Shown: positions 38,752 to 47,806, counted from the first letter of the stretch. The stretch: 57,678 bases of DNA from Pseudomonas sp. QTF5 (GCF_000512695.2 NZ_AZRW02000042.1:1-57678), one strand, 5' to 3'. The notes: a model not told the origin generated them from the sequence alone. Program-made: numbers and translations.

Positions 38752-40149
38752 ATGCACGATCCCCACAGCGAACGCATGAGTGGCAGTGAGACCCGCGCAG
38801 CAAGCGGTCTGGCCCTGGTGTTCGCCTTCCGTATGCTTGGCATGTTCATGGTGTTGCCGGTTCTGGCGACCTATGGGATGGACCTGGCAGGAGCGACCCC
38901 GGCCCTTATCGGGTTGGCGATTGGCGCTTACGGCCTGACCCAGGCGATCTTTCAGATTCCTTTTGGCTTCATTTCCGACCGCATCGGTCGACGTCCAGTG
39001 ATTTACCTGGGGCTGATCATCTTCGCCCTGGGGAGTGTGCTGGCGGCCAATGCCGATTCGATCTGGGGCGTCATTGCCGGACGCATCCTGCAAGGTGCCG
39101 GGGCGATTTCCGCGGCGGTCATGGCGTTGCTGTCAGACCTGACCCGCGAACAGCATCGGACCAAAGCCATGGCCATGATCGGCATGACGATTGGTCTGTC
39201 GTTCGCTGTCGCCATGGTTGTAGGACCATTGCTGACCCGTGTCTTCGGTCTGTCCGGGTTGTTCTTCGCCACCGGTGGCATGGCGCTGGTCGGCATCGTC
39301 ATCGTGATGTTCATGGTGCCGCGCGCAACCGGGCCGTTGCAGCACCGCGAGTCCGGCGTCGCGCGACAGGCGCTGATACCGACGCTCAAGCACCCGGACC
39401 TGCTGCGCCTGGACCTGGGAATTTTTGTGTTGCACGCGATGTTGATGTCGAGCTTCGTTGCATTGCCCTTGGCTCTGGTCGAAAAAGCCGGGCTGCCCAA
39501 AGAGCAGCACTGGTGGGTGTACCTGACCGCGCTGCTGATTTCCTTCTTCGCCATGATCCCGTTCATTATCTACGGCGAGAAGCGACGCAAAATGAAACGA
39601 GTTTTGCTCGGTGCCGTCGTGACGCTGATGTTCACTGAGCTATTCTTCTGGCAGTTCGGCGATAGCTTGCGGGCTCTGGTAATCGGCACGGTGGTGTTCT
39701 TCACCGCGTTCAATCTGCTGGAAGCCTCTTTGCCATCGCTGATCAGCAAGGTTTCACCGGCAGGCGGCAAGGGCACGGCGATGGGGGTTTATTCCACCAG
39801 TCAGTTCCTCGGTTCGGCACTGGGCGGGATCCTCGGCGGCTGGCTATTCCAGCATGGCGGTTTGTCGGTTGTATTCCTCGGATGCGCCGGCCTGGCTGCC
39901 CTCTGGCTGGCCTTTGCTGTTACCATGCGCGAACCACCTTACGTCACGAGCCTGCGCTTGCCGTTGTCGCCCGAGGCGATCCGCGAAGCGGGTCTGGTCG
40001 AGCGCCTGAAGGCCGTCGTAGGGGTAACAGATGCAGTGATCGTCGCTGATGAAGCGGCGATTTACATCAAATTGGACACCGAACTATTGGATCGCACCAC
40101 CCTTGAGCGCCTGGTGAACAACCCGGCCGGGGCAGCGTGCGTAGCCTAG
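38752..40149 (+). CDS. MFS transporter with C-terminal soluble domain
   Basis: This 465-aa inner-membrane protein has about twelve hydrophobic segments between residues 15 and 395. The MFS motif-A stretch FGFISDRIGRRPVIYLGL lies near residue 68 and a motif-C-like glycine-rich helix (LSFAVAMVVGPLL) near residue 146. After TM12 a soluble tail of about 60 residues (LVERLKAVVGVTDAVIVADE then YIKLDTELLDRTTLERL) has a beta-alpha-beta pattern like a ferredoxin or HMA fold. The substrate is unknown; multidrug efflux is a common guess but not shown. It ends 9 bases before ssb and is probably co-transcribed with it. Confidence 0.85.
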   Translation: MHDPHSERMSGSETRAASGLALVFAFRMLGMFMVLPVLATYGMDLAGATPALIGLAIGAYGLTQAIFQIPFGFISDRIGRRPVIYLGLIIFALGSVLAANADSIWGVIAGRILQGAGAISAAVMALLSDLTREQHRTKAMAMIGMTIGLSFAVAMVVGPLLTRVFGLSGLFFATGGMALVGIVIVMFMVPRATGPLQHRESGVARQALIPTLKHPDLLRLDLGIFVLHAMLMSSFVALPLALVEKAGLPKEQHWWVYLTALLISFFAMIPFIIYGEKRRKMKRVLLGAVVTLMFTELFFWQFGDSLRALVIGTVVFFTAFNLLEASLPSLISKVSPAGGKGTAMGVYSTSQFLGSALGGILGGWLFQHGGLSVVFLGCAGLAALWLAFAVTMREPPYVTSLRLPLSPEAIREAGLVERLKAVVGVTDAVIVADEAAIYIKLDTELLDRTTLERLVNNPAGAACVA

Positions 40150-40158
40150 GAGAACGTT

Positions 40159-40683
40159 ATGGCCCGTGGGGTTAACAAAGTCATATTGGTCGGCACTTGC
40201 GGCCAGGATCCCGAAGTTCGCTACTTGCCTAACGGTAACGCCGTGACCAACCTGAGTCTGGCGACCAGCGAACAGTGGACCGACAAGCAAACCGGTCAGA
40301 AAGTCGAAAAGACCGAATGGCACCGTGTGTCGATGTTCGGCAAGGTTGCTGAAATTGCCGGCGAATACCTGCGTAAAGGTTCGCAGGTGTACATCGAAGG
40401 CAAGCTGCAGACCCGCGAGTGGGAAAAAGACGGTATCAAGCGTTACACCACTGAAATCGTGGTCGACATGCAAGGCACCATGCAACTGCTGGGCGGCCGT
40501 CCACAGCAGGGCGACCAACAAGGCGGGGGCAATAACTACCAGCAGTCCGCCCCGGCTCCACGCCAACAGGCGCCGCGTCCGCAGCAGTCGGCACCGCAAC
40601 AGTCGCGCCCGGCTCCACAGCAGCAGGCCGCTCCTCAGCCGGCTCCGGATTTCGACAGCTTTGATGACGATATCCCGTTCTAA
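40159..40683 (+). CDS. ssb: Single-stranded DNA-binding protein
   Basis: SSB coats single-stranded DNA in replication, repair and recombination. The 174-aa protein has an N-terminal OB fold (about 1-110, starting MARGVNKVILVGTCGQDPEV), a Gln/Pro-rich linker (about 113-160), and the acidic tail DFDSFDDDIPF that binds partner proteins. An AGGAG site precedes the start. It is followed by a bidirectional terminator. Confidence 0.98.
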   Translation: MARGVNKVILVGTCGQDPEVRYLPNGNAVTNLSLATSEQWTDKQTGQKVEKTEWHRVSMFGKVAEIAGEYLRKGSQVYIEGKLQTREWEKDGIKRYTTEIVVDMQGTMQLLGGRPQQGDQQGGGNNYQQSAPAPRQQAPRPQQSAPQQSRPAPQQQAAPQPAPDFDSFDDDIPF

Positions 40684-40706
40684 AAAGCAGCTATCCAGTC
40701 AGCAAT

Positions 40707-40744
40707 AAAAAAAGCGAAGCCAGTGATCTGGCTTCGCTTTTTTT
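40707..40744. terminator. Bidirectional terminator between ssb and the ycaO-type gene
   Basis: AAAAAAAGCGAAGCCAG (40707-40723) pairs with CTGGCTTCGCTTTTTTT (40728-40744) around TGAT. It serves both convergent genes. Confidence 0.92.
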
Positions 40745-40754
40745 GTGGGCGTTG

Positions 40755-42959
40755 TTAACTGAATAAAGGGGTCACATTGGCCCGTGCCGAGTGCAGTTTC
40801 TTGTAGCTATCGATCAACCGCAGATGCCTGTCGAGCCCCTCCAGTTTCATGCTGGTCGGCGTCAAGCCATGGAAGCGCACAACGCCGTCCACGGACCCGA
40901 TCGCTGCGTCCATTCGCTCTTTGCCAAACATCCGGCGGAAGTTGGCCTCGTAGTCTTCCAGTTCCAGATCCTCGTCCAGCTTCATCTCCAGCACCACATT
41001 CACGGCCTGGTAAAACAAACCGCGCTCGACCGTGTTGTCGTTGTACTGCAGGAAGGTTTCCACCGCTTCTTTAGCTTCGTCATATTGCTGCAAGGCGAGA
41101 TAGATCAGCAGCTTCAACTCCAGGATCGTCAGCTGACCCCAGGCGGTATTGTCGTCAAATTCGATGCCGATCAAGGTGGTGATGTCGGTGTAGTCGTCCA
41201 GCTCACTTTCCACCAGGCGCTCAACCAGCGCTTGCAGTTCGTCTTCGTCCAGGCGATGCAGGTTCAGAATATCGGCGCGGAAGAACAGCGCTTTGTTGGT
41301 GTTATCCCAGATCAGATCGTCCGCGGGATAGATTTCCGAATAGTTCGGCACCAGGATGCGGCACGCCTTCGCGCCGATATGCTCGTAGACCGCCATGTAC
41401 ACTTCCTTGCCCATGCCTTCGAGAATGCCGAACAAGGTCGCGGCCTCCTCGGCATTCGAGTTTTCACCCTGGCCGGAGAAGTCCCACTCCACGAATTCGT
41501 AATCCGACTTGGCACTGAAGAATCGCCACGACACCACGCCGCTGGAGTCGATAAAGTGTTCGACGAAGTTATTCGGCTCGGTCACTGCATGACCTTCAAA
41601 CGTCGGCTGGGGCAAGTCGTTGAGGCCTTCGAAGCTGCGGCCCTGCAGCAATTCGGTCAAGCTGCGTTCCAGCGCCACTTCCAGGCTCGGGTGCGCGCCG
41701 AACGAGGCGAACACACCGCCGGTACGCGGGTTCATCAACGTGACGCACATCACCGGGAATTCACCACCCAGGGAAGCATCCTTCACCAACACGGGGAACC
41801 CTTGCTCTTCCAGCGCCTGAATACCGGCCAGTATCCCGGGGTACTTCGCCAGCACGTGGGCCGGCACATCCGGCAGTGCAAATTCACCTTCGATGATTTC
41901 GCGTTTTACCGCGCGCTCGAAGATCTCCGACAGGCACTGCACCTGGGCTTCGGCCAGCGTGTTACCGGCACTCATGCCGTTGCTGAGGAACAGGTTTTCG
42001 ATCAGGTTGGACGGGAAATACACCACCTCACCGTCTGACTGGCGCACGTACGGCAGCGAGCAGATCCCGCGCTCTTCATTGCCGGAGTTGGTATCGATCA
42101 GATGGGAGCCACGCAGCTCGCCGTCACGGTTGTAAATCTTCAGGCAGTATTCGTCGAGAATTTCAGTCGGCAGCGCATCCTTGCGGCCAGGCTTGAACCA
42201 GCGTTCGTCCGGATAGTGCACAAACGGCGCGTTGGCGATGTCTTCGCCCCAGAACTGGTCGTTGTAGAAAAAATTACAGTTGAGTCGCTCGATAAACTCG
42301 CCCAACGCCGACGCCAACGCGCCTTCCTTGGTCGTACCCTTGCCGTTGGTAAAGCACATCGGCGAGTGCGCATCGCGGATATGCAGGGACCACACATTGG
42401 GCACGATATTGCGCCACGAGGCGATTTCAATCTTCATGCCCAGGTCCGCCAGAATGGCCGACATATTGGCGATGGTCTGCTCCAGCGGCAGATCCTTGCC
42501 CGCGATATAGGTGCCCATCCCGGAATTAGAAGCAGGCATCAACAACGCCTGGGCATCGGCGTCGAGGTTTTCCACCTCTTCGATCACAAACTCAGGCCCG
42601 GCTTGCACCACTTTTTTCACGGTGCAGCGGTCGATAGAACGCAGGATGCCCTGGCGGTCCTTGTCGGAGATGTCCGCTGGCAACTCGACCTGGATCTTGA
42701 AAATCTGGTTGTAGCGGTTTTCCGGATCAACAATGTTGTTCTGCGACAGGCGGATGTTTTCGGTGGGAATGCTGCGAGTGTCGCAGTACAACTTCACGAA
42801 ATAAGCCGCACACAAAGCCGATGAAGCCAGGAAGTAATCGAACGGACCCGGTGCCGAGCCATCGCCCTTGTAGCGGATAGGTTGATCGGCCACCACCGTG
42901 AAGTCATCGAACTTGGCTTCAAGCCGAAGGTTGTCGAGAAAGTTGACCTTGATTTCCAT
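40755..42959 (-). CDS. OsmC domain / YcaO domain fusion protein
   Basis: This 734-aa protein joins an N-terminal OsmC-like domain (about 1-145) to a YcaO ATP-dependent cyclodehydratase-type domain (about 160-560) and a helical, possibly TPR-like tail (about 590-734). The OsmC part keeps cysteines at 50, 59 and 112; Cys50 and Cys112 resemble the redox pair of OsmC/Ohr peroxidases. The YcaO part shows KEGALASALGEFIERLNC and LSEIFERAVKRE, the glutamate-rich ATP/Mg motifs. The C-terminus NVTPLFS lacks the proline-rich end of azoline-forming enzymes. E. coli YcaO, about 150 residues shorter, lacks OsmC and promotes methylthiolation of S12. No peptide substrate gene was seen nearby. A 108-base spacer separates it from the yjfC-like gene upstream. 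Confidence 0.93.
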   Translation of the reverse strand: MEIKVNFLDNLRLEAKFDDFTVVADQPIRYKGDGSAPGPFDYFLASSALCAAYFVKLYCDTRSIPTENIRLSQNNIVDPENRYNQIFKIQVELPADISDKDRQGILRSIDRCTVKKVVQAGPEFVIEEVENLDADAQALLMPASNSGMGTYIAGKDLPLEQTIANMSAILADLGMKIEIASWRNIVPNVWSLHIRDAHSPMCFTNGKGTTKEGALASALGEFIERLNCNFFYNDQFWGEDIANAPFVHYPDERWFKPGRKDALPTEILDEYCLKIYNRDGELRGSHLIDTNSGNEERGICSLPYVRQSDGEVVYFPSNLIENLFLSNGMSAGNTLAEAQVQCLSEIFERAVKREIIEGEFALPDVPAHVLAKYPGILAGIQALEEQGFPVLVKDASLGGEFPVMCVTLMNPRTGGVFASFGAHPSLEVALERSLTELLQGRSFEGLNDLPQPTFEGHAVTEPNNFVEHFIDSSGVVSWRFFSAKSDYEFVEWDFSGQGENSNAEEAATLFGILEGMGKEVYMAVYEHIGAKACRILVPNYSEIYPADDLIWDNTNKALFFRADILNLHRLDEDELQALVERLVESELDDYTDITTLIGIEFDDNTAWGQLTILELKLLIYLALQQYDEAKEAVETFLQYNDNTVERGLFYQAVNVVLEMKLDEDLELEDYEANFRRMFGKERMDAAIGSVDGVVRFHGLTPTSMKLEGLDRHLRLIDSYKKLHSARANVTPLFS

Positions 42960-43067
42960 TGGGGATTACCAGAATAACGGGCTAGACGATTTGGCCGCCA
43001 TTATCCGGTATTTCAGCCGTAAGTCTTGCGAGCGTCTTGTTATATGTCCACACCGGCGATGGATGGG

Positions 43068-44225
43068 TCAGTCGAGTATCAGATGCGGCAAGAAACGGCT
43101 CGAATCCTTGGTGATCAAACTGTTGTCCTCCCGCACACCTATTCCGGCCGCCTGATCGCCGATCACCCAAGAGCCAACCAGCGTAAAGCTGTCGCCAAAC
43201 TTCGGCAGCGGGGCGAACTCCTGAAGGATAAAAGGTGCGTCGGTGTAGGGCCCATCCTCTTTCACGATCAGACCGTCAGCGGTTTGCAGCTCAATGTTGG
43301 CGCCTTCCCGGGAGAAGAACGGCTTGCGCACCCAGCCTTTGGGTACCGCTTTGCCCGGGTCGGTATCCAGGTGCGCCGCGAGCAGATTCGGGTGACCTTT
43401 GTTGAACTCCCACAGCAGCGGCAAAATGCCTTTGTTGGAAATGATCGATTTCCAGGCTGGTTCGAAAAACTGTGTATCGCTCTGGGCAATCGCAGCACCA
43501 AAGGGCTCGTGGAAGATGAACTCCCAGGCATGCAGCTTGAACAGGTGAGGAATCCAGCGATCTTCCAGGTCGACGAAACGTCCTTCATGGGTGAGCCCGA
43601 TGTCCTCGATGTCGATGTGCCGTGATTCGATGCCGACTTTTTCCGCGATCAGGCGCAGATAGTCGGTGGTGCCTTTGTCTTCGACCGAGTCTTTCATCGA
43701 GGCGAAATAGAAGGGCTGTTTGAGCTGCAGTTGGGCAAAGGCCTGATGCAGCTTGGTGTCGATGCTGTTGAACTGATCGGCATGTTTGGGCAGCAAACCG
43801 CGTTCGATGCATTGCTCCAGCCAGCCCCACTGAAATGCCGCGGCCTCATACAGGCTGGTCGGCGTGTCGTAGTTGAGTTCCAGCAACTTGGCCGGCCCGC
43901 TGCCGTTGTAGGAAAAATCCATGCGCCCGTACAGATGCGGGTGGCCTTCGAGCCATGAAGTGCGAACCATGTCGAAGAATGGCGCAGGAATGCTCAGGCG
44001 CTGCAGCAACTCCTCGCTCTGAACCACGCGGGCCACCAGATCCATGCACATCTCATGAATCTCGGTGGTCGGGTCTTCGAGATCGTTCTCGATCTGCTTG
44101 AGCGTGAACTGGTAATACGCGCTCTCGTCCCAATAGGGTTCGTCGTCGATGGTATGGAACAGAAAGCCAAGACTTTCAGCGGTCTGTTTCCAGTCATGAC
44201 GCTCGGCGCAGAGGATCTTCTTCAT
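43068..44225 (-). CDS. yjfC: Glutathionylspermidine synthase-like ATP-grasp enzyme (YjfC/YgiC family)
   Basis: The 385-aa protein matches the ATP-grasp synthetase half of glutathionylspermidine synthase and lacks the amidase half. It starts MKKILCAERHDWKQTAESLG. The stretch MDFSYNGSGPAKLLELNYDTPTS near residue 122 and the C-terminal KEDGPYTDAPFILQEFAPLP are typical of the YgiC/YjfC group. Such enzymes are expected to form an amide bond from ATP, a carboxylate and an amine; the true substrates are unknown. It follows the DUF1190 lipoprotein gene by 12 bases and is the last gene of the yjf locus. Confidence 0.88.
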   Translation of the reverse strand: MKKILCAERHDWKQTAESLGFLFHTIDDEPYWDESAYYQFTLKQIENDLEDPTTEIHEMCMDLVARVVQSEELLQRLSIPAPFFDMVRTSWLEGHPHLYGRMDFSYNGSGPAKLLELNYDTPTSLYEAAAFQWGWLEQCIERGLLPKHADQFNSIDTKLHQAFAQLQLKQPFYFASMKDSVEDKGTTDYLRLIAEKVGIESRHIDIEDIGLTHEGRFVDLEDRWIPHLFKLHAWEFIFHEPFGAAIAQSDTQFFEPAWKSIISNKGILPLLWEFNKGHPNLLAAHLDTDPGKAVPKGWVRKPFFSREGANIELQTADGLIVKEDGPYTDAPFILQEFAPLPKFGDSFTLVGSWVIGDQAAGIGVREDNSLITKDSSRFLPHLILD

Positions 44226-44237
44226 GGCGCTCGTTCC

Positions 44238-44963
44238 TTAGCTGCTCGATCGGCCAGCGCTGCTTGAACCGCCCCAACCGCTGCGGGCGCTGGCTTTGCT
44301 GCCGAAGCCGCCACGGGATGTGGATGAGGCAACGGAAATCGGCTTGCTGGCGGAACGGATTGAGTCGGTATAGCTGCTGCTGCCGTACCTTGCCTGATTG
44401 GACTTGGTAAAGGTTGAGCCTTTCGAAATCCGCTGGTTGAGCGTCGAGGAGCCGTAGTTGCCGCGATCATCGCGGTAGCGGTAGACCGGCTGGGAGTAAT
44501 AGCTGTTGCGGTTGTTGCTCAGCATGTTGCCGATCAGCAGGCCGGTCAGCAGGCTGGTGCCGGAGAACCCGGAGCCTCCACTGTTCGCTTCCGAGGCGGG
44601 CAATTGAGCCTTGGCCGCGTCCACCTGGGATTGCGTCACCTCGCCATCGGCGGTCAGTTCGAAACCACCCAGCTTGGGGATGAACTTGCCGGCGGAGTCC
44701 TGTTGGCACCAGTCGGCGACAAAGTCGGCATCGCAATCGGCCTGGTTGTCGTACACCGGCGCGATACGGCGATGCTCAGCCATGGCGGTCATGTAGGCGT
44801 CAGAGCAAACGTCCACCGGGAGCTTTTCATCGGCACACTGCTGAACAGACTGGAAGTTGTACTTCTTCTGCATCGCGTAAGTTTTTTCTTCCTGCCCGCA
44901 ACCTGATATCGCCATGGCGACCGACGCTGCCAGCGAGAGCTGAACGTACTTGCTTCGTTTCAT
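44238..44963 (-). CDS. yjfM: DUF1190 lipoprotein (YgiB/YjfM family)
   Basis: The 241-aa protein starts with a lipoprotein signal ending in the lipobox ISGC at residues 19-22, so it should be anchored to a membrane after cleavage before Cys22; the next residue is Gly rather than the inner-membrane retention Asp. A cysteine-bearing globular part (about 30-110, with CADEKLPVDVCSDAYM and DCDADFVADWCQQD) is followed by a low-complexity Ser/Gly/Arg-rich tail ending GWGGSSSAGRSSS. This is the DUF1190 layout. It is always near YgiC/YjfC ATP-grasp genes in enterobacteria, as here (12 bases). The function is unknown. Confidence 0.87.
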   Translation of the reverse strand: MKRSKYVQLSLAASVAMAISGCGQEEKTYAMQKKYNFQSVQQCADEKLPVDVCSDAYMTAMAEHRRIAPVYDNQADCDADFVADWCQQDSAGKFIPKLGGFELTADGEVTQSQVDAAKAQLPASEANSGGSGFSGTSLLTGLLIGNMLSNNRNSYYSQPVYRYRDDRGNYGSSTLNQRISKGSTFTKSNQARYGSSSYTDSIRSASKPISVASSTSRGGFGSKASARSGWGGSSSAGRSSS

Positions 44964-44982
44964 CGGGATCTCCGTGGCGCAA

Positions 44983-45411
44983 TCAGTTCTGGGAAGGGGT
45001 CATGCACGCGGCGTTCAACATGCCGACACTGATGGCCACTGCCGCGATATAGATACCCGCAGCGATTTCACCCTTTTTAATGCGTTCAGAGGCGCCTTTA
45101 AGCACCAGGCTGGTCAGCAGAAACGCCAGCAGCTGTACGAAAGCGGCGATCACTGCCCAGACGACGAAGTCCAGAATGCTGATCGAGTAAGCGATCACAT
45201 TGCTGGCCGGAATGGCGAAACCGATCATGGCGCCTCCCAGCGCGATCGCTGCCGCAACGTTGCCCGAGCGGATCAGTTCGAACTCTTTGTGCGGGGTGAT
45301 TCGGGTGTAGATGAACTGGAACAGCGCGAACAGCACGGCGGCGCCGAGGATGTACAAAACAAACCCGAGCACGGCGGCTTTGTTCAGGGAGATGGAGAGC
45401 GCTTCAAGCAT
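44983..45411 (-). CDS. yjfL: DUF350 membrane protein (YjfL family)
   Basis: This small 142-aa integral membrane protein has four hydrophobic segments at about residues 12-35, 50-70, 78-103 and 115-135. GGAMIGFAIPASNVIAYS, in the second segment, is characteristic of DUF350. It lies 14 bases downstream of the DUF2491 gene and 19 upstream of the lipoprotein gene. The function is not known; linkage to PspA and ATP-grasp genes suggests a membrane-stress role. Confidence 0.88.
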   Translation of the reverse strand: MLEALSISLNKAAVLGFVLYILGAAVLFALFQFIYTRITPHKEFELIRSGNVAAAIALGGAMIGFAIPASNVIAYSISILDFVVWAVIAAFVQLLAFLLTSLVLKGASERIKKGEIAAGIYIAAVAISVGMLNAACMTPSQN

Positions 45412-45425
45412 GGACTTCTTCCTTT

Positions 45426-46100
45426 TTAAAAAGTGTTCAGGTCAGTGGTGTACAGCGAAATGCCCAGCGAAGTGCTCAAGCTGATGGTGCCTTCGGCGTC
45501 TTCCTCGACGGAAAACAGCAGGAATTCCCGGCGATCGGTCAGGCCGGTTTCCCGGACGTACAGCATCGAACGGTGCTCGATACTGTAGGACTCATCCGGA
45601 TTTTTCAGGTGTTCGCTCAGCGCCACCAGTTCTGTCTGGCCGCTCTCGGTGCCCCATTCGCGGGTGTATTCGACGCCGTCGTGGTTGTAGGTCGGCAGGC
45701 CAATCAAGCTTTGAGGGCCGGCCAGCCGACTCAGCTCCGCTTCACTGTTGATGGTGATGTAACTGAGGTAATTGAACAGGATCACCGACTCGACCTGTCC
45801 GGCGATGCGACCGGTAGTGTGTACTTGCAGCCAGTAGTCTTCGTCGTTCATGTAATAGCGCGACAGCCAGGTCGACTGCCCGAGCTCAATGGTGCCGGCG
45901 CTCCAGATCTGTTGGGAGCCAGGGATGACCACGGTGGTGTTACCGTCGAGCAACAATTTCAGGCTGGTGTCGAACATCACCCCTTTGCCCAATGCCAGGC
46001 CCAGTGGACCGATGACGGGCAGGGTTTCATCGGCTGTCCATTTCGATTCCGTATTCGCTTTCGGGGCCTCAAGCCCCATCAACTGTTTAAACCATCCCAT
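45426..46100 (-). CDS. yjfK: DUF2491 protein (YjfK family)
   Basis: The 224-aa protein has no signal or membrane segment and starts MGWFKQLMGLEAPKANTESK. It matches the YjfK/DUF2491 group by sequence feel and by position between PspA-side and DUF350 genes. Its start overlaps the potassium channel gene by 14 bases, which indicates translational coupling of the channel with the yjf core. It is predicted cytoplasmic and beta-rich; the function is unknown. Confidence 0.85.
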   Translation of the reverse strand: MGWFKQLMGLEAPKANTESKWTADETLPVIGPLGLALGKGVMFDTSLKLLLDGNTTVVIPGSQQIWSAGTIELGQSTWLSRYYMNDEDYWLQVHTTGRIAGQVESVILFNYLSYITINSEAELSRLAGPQSLIGLPTYNHDGVEYTREWGTESGQTELVALSEHLKNPDESYSIEHRSMLYVRETGLTDRREFLLFSVEEDAEGTISLSTSLGISLYTTDLNTF

Positions 46101-47121
46101 TGGTGATTTCCTTGAGGCGCGTGGAGGCGATGTAGAAGAGTTCGCCGCCCTCGACGCGAGTGGCGCCGGGCGGGTTGATCCAAGGCTGTCGGGCGCCCTT
46201 GGCGCGGTAGCCGATCAGGGTCGCGTTGTGGTGTTCTTTCATCCGTGCGTACAGATCGCCGAACGTTGCTTCAAAGGTGTCGGGCAGTTTCATCAGGTAT
46301 TGGGTGGCGCCTTGACCCACGCACAGCAATTCATTGATGACCACGGATGAGCCCGGATCCTGAGAGGCGCGCACCAACATCTCGATGGCCATGCTCGAGG
46401 TGCATTCCAGGCGGGGCGCGTAGGCGCTGGCGAGCGCAGCGATTTCACTTTCATTGAAGTGGGCGACCACATGCCCGACAGGGCTCAGTTGATTGATCGC
46501 CAGCACGGTGGCCAGGGTCAGATCGTCTGAATGGGTTCGCACCAGAACGCGCTCGGCACCGGGAACGCCGGCACGCAGCAAAAGCGCGGCAGAGGACAGG
46601 CTTTCGCCTTTGATAAAGTCCGCTTTGCCTGGCATGGGGTTTTCTTCGAGGTCGCAATCGCAAATGACGATCAGGTTGTCATTGGAGGTTTCGTCCTGCA
46701 GCAATAATTCAACGACCCGCTCGCTGGACGCGCCTTCCCAGCCGATGAGAACCGTATGGCCGACCTTGCCGGTGAAATCGCCTTTGCCCTTCATGCCTTT
46801 TCTCCATACATCGATGACACTGCTGGTGGTTTTGCCGATGGCTGCCGTCAGCAGTGCAATGCCCCCGAGCATGACCCAGGTAGCCACAAAAATTCGTCCC
46901 GCCGATGTCTGTGGCGCGAGGTCGCCATAGCCGACGGTGAGCGTGGTGGTGAGATAGAAGTAGGTAAACGTGGCGGGGGAGATGAGGTGTTGTTCGCCCA
47001 GAAGCACCAGGCCGATATAGGCCGTGGTCAGGTGTATGCCCAACGCAATGGCCAGGCCTGCCCAGCCGAACCGATGGAAGAAGGATGAGGCGTACGTGCG
47101 CAACAAAAGGAAAATCGACAT
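46087..47121 (-). CDS. Two-TM potassium channel with RCK-type domain
   Basis: The 344-aa protein has two hydrophobic segments (about 20-42 and 72-97) flanking a pore helix and the selectivity filter TVGYGD at 62-67, so it should form a K+-selective tetramer. A cytoplasmic RCK/TrkA-N-like domain follows (about 115-240), then a TrkA-C-like part to the end. The Rossmann turn reads GWEGASS instead of GxGxxG, so the usual nucleotide site is altered. The gene is inserted in the yjf locus and overlaps the yjfK-like gene by 14 bases. A gating ligand cannot be inferred. Confidence 0.9.
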   Translation of the reverse strand: MSIFLLLRTYASSFFHRFGWAGLAIALGIHLTTAYIGLVLLGEQHLISPATFTYFYLTTTLTVGYGDLAPQTSAGRIFVATWVMLGGIALLTAAIGKTTSSVIDVWRKGMKGKGDFTGKVGHTVLIGWEGASSERVVELLLQDETSNDNLIVICDCDLEENPMPGKADFIKGESLSSAALLLRAGVPGAERVLVRTHSDDLTLATVLAINQLSPVGHVVAHFNESEIAALASAYAPRLECTSSMAIEMLVRASQDPGSSVVINELLCVGQGATQYLMKLPDTFEATFGDLYARMKEHHNATLIGYRAKGARQPWINPPGATRVEGGELFYIASTRLKEITNGMV

Positions 47122-47191
47122 TACATCCCTGACTCCGTGGGGGCTCTTCCTGGCGACGTAATCGCTCTGGCGTCTGAGTGCTCAAGTGCGG

Positions 47192-47755
47192 TTACCGGGC
47201 GGCATTAAACCTGCTGCGCGGCGTAGATAACAGTACCTTGGCTGCAATAAATCCGGCGATCGCACCAAAGATATGCCCTTCGAAGGACATGCCCTGGCGA
47301 GGAAGGAAGCCAAAAATCAAGCCGCCATAGAGCAGGACCACAACACTGGCCGTTATCAGGTTGCTCCAGCTTCTCTGGAACCAGGCGCGCGACAGAAGGT
47401 ACGCCCACAGCCCGAATACCCATCCGCTGGCACCGATGTGTACACCTGCAAAACCGAACAGCCAGACCAATGAGCCGCCCAGCAAAATAACGATAGCGCT
47501 GACGGTCATGAACCGGCGGAGTCCTTCGACGATGACCAGGGTGCCGAGGATCAAAAAGGCAATCAGGTTGGTGCTCAGGTGCGCAAAGGACCCGTGCAAG
47601 AAAGGCGAGGTGATGATGCCGGCCAATCCGTGCAGTGTTCTCGGCACCAGGCCGAAGGCAATAAGGCTGTAGCCGGTCACTACATTGAGCAGTTGCAGCG
47701 CGACCATGAAGAGGGCCACGCCTGCGATTGTCTTGAACCCCTTCAGGGCATCCAT
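47192..47755 (-). CDS. Rhomboid-family intramembrane serine protease
   Basis: The ATG at 47755 gives 187 aa starting MDALKGFKTIAGV, with six hydrophobic segments, the core rhomboid fold. Catalytic Ser110 lies in GASGWVFG and His161 in EGHIFGAIAG; His59 and Asn63 of the HxxxN oxyanion motif (AHLSTNL) are also present, so the protease looks active. The frame runs 47 codons further upstream, but that part is translated REP repeat and is not protein. It lies 70 bases before the channel gene and 187 bases after the pspA-like gene, with a REPIN in the gap. The substrate is unknown. Confidence 0.9.
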   Translation of the reverse strand: MDALKGFKTIAGVALFMVALQLLNVVTGYSLIAFGLVPRTLHGLAGIITSPFLHGSFAHLSTNLIAFLILGTLVIVEGLRRFMTVSAIVILLGGSLVWLFGFAGVHIGASGWVFGLWAYLLSRAWFQRSWSNLITASVVVLLYGGLIFGFLPRQGMSFEGHIFGAIAGFIAAKVLLSTPRSRFNAAR

Positions 47756-47806
47756 CCTTGACCTCGACTCGAAGGGCAGTGAATGCCCGTTACTTAAGTG
47801 CAACCC

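Noticed and set aside
40791..42038. 415-codon plus-strand frame inside the OsmC-YcaO gene
   Set aside because: It is an antisense shadow; the minus-strand gene has clear domains over the same bases.
40755..43067. YcaO-based RiPP biosynthetic cluster
   Set aside because: No precursor peptide, dehydrogenase or exporter lies next to the gene, and the protein lacks the proline-rich C-terminus; the E. coli YcaO-like role is more likely.
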